Source: Neoceratodus forsteri (Eukaryota; Chordata; Ceratodontiformes; Ceratodontidae). From it: a stretch of DNA of 64,000 nucleotides. The stretch spans positions 470,826,001-470,890,000 of the forward strand of contig CM028136.1 in the NCBI GenBank assembly GCA_016271365.2, given 5' to 3'. Below are positions 57,140 to 64,000 of this stretch, piece after piece (positions within the stretch are counted from its first letter, which is position 1; each line of letters begins with the position of its first letter). Below the pieces are notes generated by a model. It made no database searches. It was not told the DNA's origin and saw nothing but the letters and a program-made list of their open reading frames with translations. Made by a program: the position numbers and the translations under genes.

Positions 57140-57870
57140 TTTCACAGAGGGTAAAATAGAAAGAAAAAAGAAAATATCTGGGTTGGAAAGCTATGGCCTG
57201 GGGACAGAGGGTACACTACCACTTTGCAGTTCAGCCAAACCATCCAGATTTTGCAGCACCACCTCCAACAGCTTTTCATCCCTGCAACTTGGCAGGAGAG
57301 CTCTCCTACCTCCTTGCAGAGGTGTGGTACTTCAACATGAATGGATGTGGGAGGAGGATCTGAGGCTGATCTCTCAGATGCCCCCTGCAGCACCTGAGTC
57401 TGCCTGCAGGTCCCTCTCTCAGTCCCCTCCATCTTCCCATCATGCACCTGTGTACCACATTTCCATCTCTTGCCCAGCAGAGAGAACCAGTAGGGATGGC
57501 AGCACCTCCACCCCCTCTCAGCAACTTTATTTCACTGATGCTCCTCCCACTCCTTGTGGTGCCTCACTGTAAGGTGAGTGTGCTACCCACCTGTTCCCAG
57601 CTGGCTCCCCTGTTTCCCATCCTGAACAACAGTGTGGCATAGTTTACAGGTGGCCACACTGTTGTTGGCGTGGTACAAGGGACTTTGGATGATGCTGATA
57701 AGGGAGGAGCAAGATGGTACTGACTGAAACTCCTCCTCCTTGTGGTGTGCAGGTGGTGGTGGCAGTGGTGATGGTGGTTGTACAACAGCTGGCTTAGCTG
57801 GAGCTTCTTTTGCTGCTGTTGGTGGTGTCCTTGCCTCATCTTGCTGCTGGGGGTGCTGCACTGTGGGGGG
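57140..57870 (-). pseudogene. hAT-type BED zinc-finger relic
   Basis: A minus-strand frame rich in Q and P (57861-57583, KEAPAKPAVVQPPSPLPPPP) leads into NNSVATCKLCHTVVQDG and, after one stop, HTHLTVRHHKEW. Together these give the C-x2-C ... H-x4-H spacing and the KLCH-to-HL-RHH layout of a BED-type zinc finger, the DNA-binding N-terminus of many hAT transposases. Downstream the frame continues with acidic and Ser-rich sequence to 57142 without a recognisable catalytic region. It is broken by a stop inside the finger. With the dimerisation-domain relic at 42.1 kb it shows that hAT transposons of this type were active in this genome. Confidence 0.65.
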
Positions 57871-59180
57871 ACTGGAGGTTGGGTGTTGCTGCTATTTCCT
57901 ACTGCCAGTGCCATGGGCCTCTTGATATGAAAAGCACAGCATCTCCCACCTGTTGCCTGCCCCCCCCGACCATTCCCACACATTTTAAAGCCAACAAAAA
58001 TACACAGCATAAAAAGACAGAGTAAAAAAAATGCTAAAAGAGATGAAAAATAACACAAATAAAAGTGTTCAACATAAAAAATAAAACAGCTAAAGAACAA
58101 CTAAACAAAGACTCCCAAACTGTTTAGTAAAAATAAGATGCAGAAAAGGCAAGAAAAAGCTGAATAATATGTTTTTTGGCTAGGTTTTACATCTCTGAAA
58201 AGAGCAAATCTGTCCATTCCACTGACTAGCTCAGACTGCAAAGTGAAACTAAGGATGAGTCAGTATATAGAACAGTATCATGTGACCTGCAGAAGTTGTT
58301 TCCATGTGACCTCAAGCACTTGTTTACCAGTAGCCTTGTTTTGAACAGACTTCGCCTAACTGTCTTAATGGCAAATTTACCGGCAAAGTCACAGATGAAG
58401 TTAATAGGCAAATTTACATGCTGATGGAAAAAATTCACGAACTGGTGAATTTGATGCTTCTGCCAGAACTTCACCTGTGAAGTAAAACTTCACGTCTCTA
58501 TTTTGAGTATTAGTAAGTCACATAAAACCTTTTCTTCTATTGGTGCTACTTTGTTCATTTGACAGTCTTGTGTTTTGGAATGAATGCAAACCAAATCAAA
58601 TCAAAGGGTCTGACTCCAAGCTAAGAGAAAAGGTAAAAGAAAGGGACTATTTTTTCTCATAAACCAGCAAAGTATAGTTGGTAAATTAAAAAAAAAAACT
58701 ATTTAAACACATAAATTTAGCAAAACTGTCTAGAAAAGTGTCTGCATAACTGTTCATTTATGTAATAGCATTAATGTACTCACAAGAATAGTTTACCAGT
58801 AGTTAATTCAACCTCCATCCTACAGGCCTCATTTCACACCTGTGGTTTGGATTAACTACTGGCAAACCTACCCCCCGTCATATTCTAATGCTTAAATACT
58901 TCTTCTTTCACTACTACTACTAGATCTGACCTGACTCATGACCTTGACGATTTTCTGTGCCAGCTGTCTCCCTTTCATCTCTTTTAAGTCCACTGACAGC
59001 TCTGTTTATTCCCCAGACCAGTAGCTCCACTATTTCCTGGCACAGCTGAAGTCTATCTTGAGTGGGTATTCAGGCATTCTTTGCAACAGAATGCCCTAGT
59101 GTTGACCAGATAAAAAAGGCCCTCTCTCCTGCAACAGAGTCTTAGCAAGAGATAGCTAGCTAACAACAAGTCCCCGGTGT
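57871..59180. other. Unassigned non-coding stretch
   Basis: AT-rich DNA. Short open frames without motifs. Confidence 0.4.
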
Positions 59181-59210
59181 TCCAGTAGCCCCCAACCCAC
59201 CAGGCAGTCT

Positions 59211-59440
59211 TTGGTGGTCTGGTGGCCACCAAACAGCCCCTCACATAACCCACCTACTGACATCTCACCTCCCCACACTCCAGTAATCCCTGTGGCCAGC
59301 CACAGAGGTGATAGGAGGGGTATGCTAGTCACTGTACTGAGCTCAGAGAAGCACCAGCCACTGGAGTGAGAGGGTGTAGGGAGGTAGAATGTCAGTAGGT
59401 GGGTCAGGTGGGGGGCTGTAATGGGGCCACCAGACCATGA
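59211..59440. repeat. Inverted repeat with about 75-bp arms
   Basis: The left arm (GTGGTCTGGTGGCCACCAAA, ACCCACCTACTGACATCTCA, CCACACTCCAGT) pairs with the right arm (CACTGGAGTGAGAGGGTGT, GAATGTCAGTAGGTGGGTCA, GGGGCCACCAGACCATGA) around about 75 bp. It looks like a foldback or MITE. Flanking duplications were not found. Confidence 0.8.
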
Positions 59441-59582
59441 CAGGCTTGTGGTAAACTATGAACGAGTGATCAGTGGTAGGGGACCACTAAGCCACCAGGG
59501 TATATTTAAAAGTGACAAACACCAAAAAGAGACACCTGACTCCAAAGACTTTGGAAATAAATCACTGTATGTAAACATACAG

Positions 59583-59806
59583 GGAGGCAGTATAATGCAG
59601 TGGTTTAAGGGTCTGAGCTGCAAATCTCTTGACATCCAGCAAACCAGACCTGGGTTTGAATCCCACAGCTTCCACTTGCATACTGTGTGACCCGGAGCAA
59701 GTCACTTTACTTCCCTGTGCTCCCAGGTCACTCCTGTAAAAATGCTTTCAGCTTAGTGTGCTACTCCTGGTTAAACAATTAAATTAAAAAAATAAATAAA
59801 TAAATA
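59583..59806 (+). mobile_element. CORE-SINE (MIR-like), well preserved
   Basis: A tRNA-derived head with A box (TATAATGCAGTGGTTTAAGG) and a good B box (GGGTTTGAATCCC) is followed by the CORE-type CCACTTGCATACTGTGTGAC and GAGCAAGTCACTTTACTTCC. The tail TTAGTGTGCTACTCCTGGTTAAAC ends in a (TAAA)n-type run. The tail resembles the end of the LINE at 12.70-12.76 kb. SINEs of this type borrow the RT of a LINE with a matching 3' end. Transcription would be by RNA polymerase III. Confidence 0.88.
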
Positions 59807-59809
59807 CAG

Positions 59810-60265
59810 TACAGCAAAATGCAGAGGCTAAGGGAGCTCTGTTGAGTGATTGGGTTGGGGGAACACACTGGACCCCTAAGGCTTTGTAAAGATAGCTCCA
59901 AAGAGTGATTGGGTGGTGGGGGGGCCACTATGCTACCAGGGCTTGCTGTTTGGAGTGTAAAGAGTGCTAGGTGGCTGCTGCACCCCATGCAAATGAGCCC
60001 ATAATGGGAATGCAAATGGACCTTTAGCACCTTGCATGCCCAATGGGCTCACTTGCATGATCTGATTGAATATAACCCACAGGAGTCTTGGCACAATTCC
60101 ATTTCGGGTAGTGCTATTGGTGCCTGTCAGGGTGGCATAGTCACACTTAGTGCTGCATCAACACTGCTTAATATTCAGTCTGATAGCATTGCTCACTATC
60201 CAACTGAATATCAGGAACAGAAGCAGCCACACCAAGGTGGGGTTGTACAGTTGTAGCAGTCACAA
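59810..60265. other. Unassigned stretch
   Basis: No supported feature. Contains one copy of TCCAACTGAATAT (60199) that is repeated beyond the following foldback. Confidence 0.4.
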
Positions 60266-60269
60266 TACT

Positions 60270-60535
60270 TATGAAAAACTGGCATTCATCCCTCTGAACT
60301 GAGAGGTCCTCTATAATATCACTACACACTGCACCTTCTTTCTTTCTCTCTATCTGAATAATATTCTCTGAGGTCAGGCTTGGTGCAAAAAGGCACTTCT
60401 TGTCCACAACAGATTCGTCTTTTTGCAACAAGCCTATCCTGAGTGAATATTGTCCAGATGGGAGAAAGAAGGTGTGGTGTGTGGTGGTATCACAAAGGGA
60501 CTGTCAGTTTAGAGGGGTGAGTGTCAATTTTTTTG
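60270..60535. repeat. Foldback element with about 120-bp arms
   Basis: The left arm (CATCCCTCTGAACTGA, ACACACTGCACCTTCTTTCT, GGCTTGGTGCAAAAAGG) pairs at roughly 70% with the right arm (CTTTTTGCAACAAGCC, AGAAAGAAGGTGTGGTGTGT, TCAGTTTAGAGGGGTGAGTG). A 13-bp direct repeat, TCCAACTGAATAT, occurs outside it at about 60199 and 60542. Confidence 0.8.
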
Positions 60536-60569
60536 TATGTACTCCAACTGAATATTGTTGCAGCCAGGA

Positions 60570-61385
60570 CAAGTGCAGTCAAGCATTTGTGCTGCATTTA
60601 AGCTTTAGATCTCAAAATTGTGTACTCTGTAATTGGTTTAACTCAACTTCATTATGAGTTACACATCTCTTATTTGGCACACATACTCCATTTTACTAAT
60701 ACATGCTAACTGTCTAATCCAGATTAATTCTGATAAGCAGTTGTAAAATTAGATGGAATTATCTGCATTTCAAATTGTGGGCAAATGGCACAAATATTTT
60801 GTGGAAATTTACATACTTTCATGAAAGCAAAATTAGTAGTTTTCCTCAAATTCCACTGGTGGGGTTTACATTTGTCACAACACTAACAACTAGAATGATT
60901 AAGGTAGTAAAGAGTTAAAGCTACAGTACAAATTGCATTAAACTGTTCCACACATGAGTTGGCTTAGCATTGTTTTTACAGTCTGCAATTCACTGGCAAC
61001 TCATATTGCATTGTTTTTCAATGTTTAACCAGCTCAAGAGCAATGTTTGTAAAATGTTTTTGCAACTCATCTGGATTGCATCAGCGGTCCAGTCACAATG
61101 CAATGCAAAACTGAGTTTAAACTCTTAAGAAATAGTTTGTGCAGGGCTTTGTATTGGATCCAGCAATACTTAAACAACTCAGTCAGAAATGTTACAACAA
61201 CTCATTGGAGGAACAGTTTAATGTGATTTGTACTGTACAGTGTATGTAGGGTTTAGACAGACTAGGCATGTTTTCCTGGAGAAAAAAGTCCAAAAGGAGA
61301 TATTGCTGATGGCATATAGGATTTGTTGAGACCAAATAGGGCAGTGTGACCCATCTGATTGAGCTTCCTGTCATCTAAACAGCAG
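60570..61385. other. Unassigned AT-rich stretch
   Basis: No gene or element recognised. Confidence 0.4.
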
Positions 61386-61389
61386 TTAC

Positions 61390-61505
61390 CTGAAATGCCT
61401 TTTACAGTACATCCATGCAGCTGTCAGACCTAGTCCTGAAACTCTGGATAGCATCTGTACTTATCCCATCCTTTGGTAATCTGTTCCACAGCCATATTAC
61501 TCTCA
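61390..61505 (-). pseudogene. Old LINE C-terminal remnant
   Basis: Minus-strand translation gives LWNRLPKDGISTDAIQSF, matching the WNxLP...S...FK region at the end of CR1/L3/L2-type ORF2. Only about 35 codons remain. Confidence 0.5.
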
Positions 61506-61659
61506 AGGTGAAAACAAAATGTTACTATATCATACTGTATGTTTTCATTTTGAATGTTTCCATTCTATACTGTACAATTTAATTTTTGATAATATTAAAC
61601 ATAATTAATAAAGTACATCAGGGGATATTGTTGCAGCTTGCTCAGAGCAGTACAACTGG

Positions 61660-61815
61660 AGAGTATACAGTACTCTGTCATTGAGGGGTCTAGAATTAGG
61701 GGTAATATGAGGAAGTATTATTCATCTGGAGAGTCATTATCCAGTGGTATAGTCTCCCCAAAGAAGAGATGTAAATAGGGAGTGTCAAATATTTACAATT
61801 TAAATTGAAAGAGTT
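61660..61815 (+). pseudogene. Possible old CR1 C-terminal remnant
   Basis: The plus strand reads GVxxRGNMRKYYSSGE and further Leu/Lys positions that loosely follow the CR1 'LRGNVRKFFYTE...VV' region. Short and weak. Confidence 0.3.
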
Positions 61816-62494
61816 CCTATTGGAAGACAACATTTCTGAATATAGCATGCAATATGTTGGGAGAAGGGAGGGTCACATGAGACATGTCTTATTGCAAAGG
61901 TATTATGCCTGGTAACAACATACAAATCACAAGGCCCTGTTATCCCAAGTGTTTTCACTGTTGGTAGTGTTCCTCTTCGTGATCTCAGTTCCATTGAATT
62001 TGCTGATAATAATTTCTATCAAACAATGGATGGAAGTTGATGAACATGATAGCCCTTTGATATTTTTTGTCTAGCACATTCTGTATTTCTATGTGCCCAC
62101 CAACAAACACCTGATTGTTAAGTGAAGGTAATCCCAACAAAAGCTACAATGCTGTTTGCTAAGAAAGTTGATGCTGGATGTCACAACAACATACAAACAG
62201 GGAAGATTGATCAAATACAGGATCAGATGCCAACAATGAAATATAGTTCACTCCCAGCAGATTGGTATGTAAATATAGCATAATAACCACTGGATAAAGC
62301 TAATGCACTATATGGCAATTGTCATGTTGAGGCAAATATCCAATATTTATTCATACCTATATGTATGAAAACATTAAAGGTGTCCTCTACACTTATTTGC
62401 CAAATTAACCTTATATTTCGTTGCAATTATTTTCCCTTCATGGGCTGTTCTAAGTGTTTATCTCATCCATATATCCTAGAATATATAAACAGAT

Positions 62495-62890
62495 GCTAAG
62501 TGCCTTAGTAGGTAGCACATTACCCCCTGGGGCTGGAAGATCAAAAGGTCTTATGTTCTAGTTTTGCACCAGGAGTTTGAATAATATCGATAAGTGATAC
62601 TGTAGTGCAGTATGAGTTGGTACTGCACTGTTGAAGTGCTGTTTTTTGGATGAGACATTAAATCAAGATTCCTGCTTCCCATCCCAGGTCACTGTCCAGG
62701 TGAAAGCTAAAGATCTCATTTTGCTTCTAGTATCAAAGAAGAAGAGAGGCGTTTCCCCAGTTATGACCATTATTCTCCCATCTGTAAAGGAAAAACAGGT
62801 CCATGTAACTCAGCCCCTGAACACTCCTGGAAACAAGCAATCACAGCTTAGTGTGCCTTTCCTAGTCAAAAATGTCAAGAAAATAAAATA
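62495..62890 (+). mobile_element. Old tRNA-derived SINE
   Basis: Head: CTTAGTAGGTAGCACATTAC (A-box-like) and TATGTTCTAGTTTTGCAC (B-box-like). Then a central block TTTTTTGGATGAGACATTAA, which resembles a GGATGAGAC(G)TTAAA module recalled from other vertebrate SINEs. The end AGCTTAGTGTGCCTTTCCTA followed by an A/T-rich tail matches the CORE-SINE tail at 59.75 kb. It is decayed. Confidence 0.55.
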
Positions 62891-62899
62891 TATAAAGTA

Positions 62900-63290
62900 G
62901 GTTAGCAGGTAGATTTTTTTTTATTTTATAAATGTTTGTAGCTCAGTGCACTTCACAAGTTGCAACAGGAACACAAGCAAAAGACAACATATAAAAATGC
63001 CTACTAGAGACATCAGCCTTATGCCTTTTATTCTTATTTCAGTTGCTGTGAGTTCCATCAAAGACAATGTCTGTCAATGCCTCTTCCTGTGTATATCAAA
63101 CTTCTGGCTGAAACAACATGAAGGAAGCTAAACTGGCTCCAGTAAGCCCTTCCCCCATCTAAATACATATTTTTCCTGTTTTTTTCTTTTCCCCTCTCTC
63201 ATTGCAATAAAAGCAATCATGTTGTTGGTACCAGGAAGAATGCCTCTGGCTTAAAACACCTGAGATTCAGAAGCATGAAATGAAGGGTTT
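62900..63290. other. Unassigned stretch
   Basis: No supported feature. Confidence 0.35.
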
Positions 63291-63299
63291 ACAGTTAGA

Positions 63300-64000
63300 T
63301 GTGATAAGATCATCTGTATTTACTAACCTCACTATACTTATATCAAAGTAAATATAATTTACAAAGTTCTCAAGTTGCTACAAAACATTGCTTACAGCAT
63401 TGCAACAACACTTCAGAAAATGTTATAAGTGACTGAGCTACATTTTTAGGTGGTTTTGAAGAAGCAAAATAATAGAGTTCAATGGTAAACTTTCATGAAA
63501 TAAGTACTAAGGAATGAGAAATAATTTTTGCTAAGAAATACAATGATAGCTCAACAGCTTTTTTTCTTTGTTTTTGGCAGTCATCAATGCCTGTGAAATA
63601 GCTATGAAAAAATCTATAGAAGCTAATGATAATATATTTGAAAACTGACATAACATTCAAAATTGTGCAAATTATCTGCGTTTTTTTCAGCCTTCTATTA
63701 ATACTGCAGCCATTGATTCTTCATAATTAGTACACAAGGGACTTATAATCATGTCAGTGCAATAAAATGTGGTTCATCAGAATAATGCAGCGGCCAGATA
63801 ATATGCATAGTAAATTGAAAGCAATTTATTCATACAGATGGTGTTATTAGAGAGTCTTAGTATTAATTTAAATTCCTTCTGTAGGAAAAATATTACAGTT
63901 TGTTATGATTTTAGAAAGCAATTATCTCTGAAGACAGATGAGTGACAACTGGTCAGTATAATGTAGGATGGTTAACCAGCTATATAAACAAAATATCCAT
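63300..64000. promoter_or_regulatory. Candidate conserved non-coding DNA
   Basis: AT-rich, non-repetitive and non-coding, with homeobox-like words (TTCATAATTAGTACACAAGG, GCAATTTATTCATACAG). No transposon signature for 700 bp, which is unusual in this window. Proposed on appearance alone. Confidence 0.2.

Noticed and set aside
59583..59660. Functional tRNA gene
   Set aside because: A and B boxes are present, but there is no complete cloverleaf and the sequence continues into a CORE-SINE body and LINE-like tail.

Overview
The window is non-coding vertebrate nuclear DNA from a large, repeat-rich genome. I find no convincing host protein-coding gene, no rRNA or tRNA gene, and no bacterial-type signal. 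The evidence is relics of CR1 and L2-like LINEs, L1-type ORF1 relics, tRNA-derived (CORE/MIR-like) SINEs, hAT and PIF/Harbinger DNA-transposon remains, many foldback sequences and long simple repeats. This mix fits a large-genome tetrapod or lobe-finned fish, and an amphibian such as a caecilian is my best guess. Species cannot be fixed from the sequence alone.

Layout. 1-5.3 kb: a minus-strand L1-type ORF1 relic (about 1.68-2.95 kb) and a diverged tandem block. 5.3-7.4 kb: a 734-bp tandem duplication ending in GATA/GAAA arrays, then a reverse copy of repeat family 1. 9.4-13.2 kb: a family-2 element bounded on both sides by (TA)n, then a minus-strand L2-like reverse transcriptase relic carrying an inserted LINE 3' end. 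14-17 kb: mostly unassigned. 17.1-19.6 kb: a CR1 split by an ORF1-only L1-type insertion. 19.9-25.3 kb: an L2-like LINE, family-1 and family-2 copies, a Harbinger MITE, a foldback and a CR1 tail. 25.3-28.5 kb: quieter, with possible conserved non-coding segments. 28.6-35.0 kb: back-to-back TA-bounded family-1 and family-2 elements. 35-38.8 kb: a duplicated segment whose two copies differ by a hAT-type MITE and a CR1, plus an L2-like LINE 3' half. 39-43.7 kb: a tandem repeat carrying a tRNA-headed insertion, a LINE C-terminus and a hAT transposase C-terminus. 44-47.9 kb: a long decayed L2-like LINE with two insertions. 48-57.7 kb: hAT-associated repeats, CR1 pieces and a BED zinc-finger relic. 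58-64 kb: inverted repeats, a well-preserved CORE-SINE, an old SINE and AT-rich unique DNA.

The most interesting structure is a pair of non-autonomous repeat families. Their ends lie in (TA)n microsatellites, and every long (TA)n tract in the window touches such an end. Their terminal hairpins keep pairing although the stem sequence differs between copies. Family 1 (about 1.75-2.05 kb) starts with a short hairpin and ends with a roughly 400-bp foldback, and both ends read inward to the motif AGTTAGGGTTG. Family 2 (about 1.0-1.4 kb) ends in a roughly 160-200-bp palindrome and carries an embedded CORE-SINE. I cannot assign either to a named superfamily.

No genes here work together as a pathway. 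What can be read is insertion history: several insertions are dated relative to one another by empty sites in paralogous copies within the same window.
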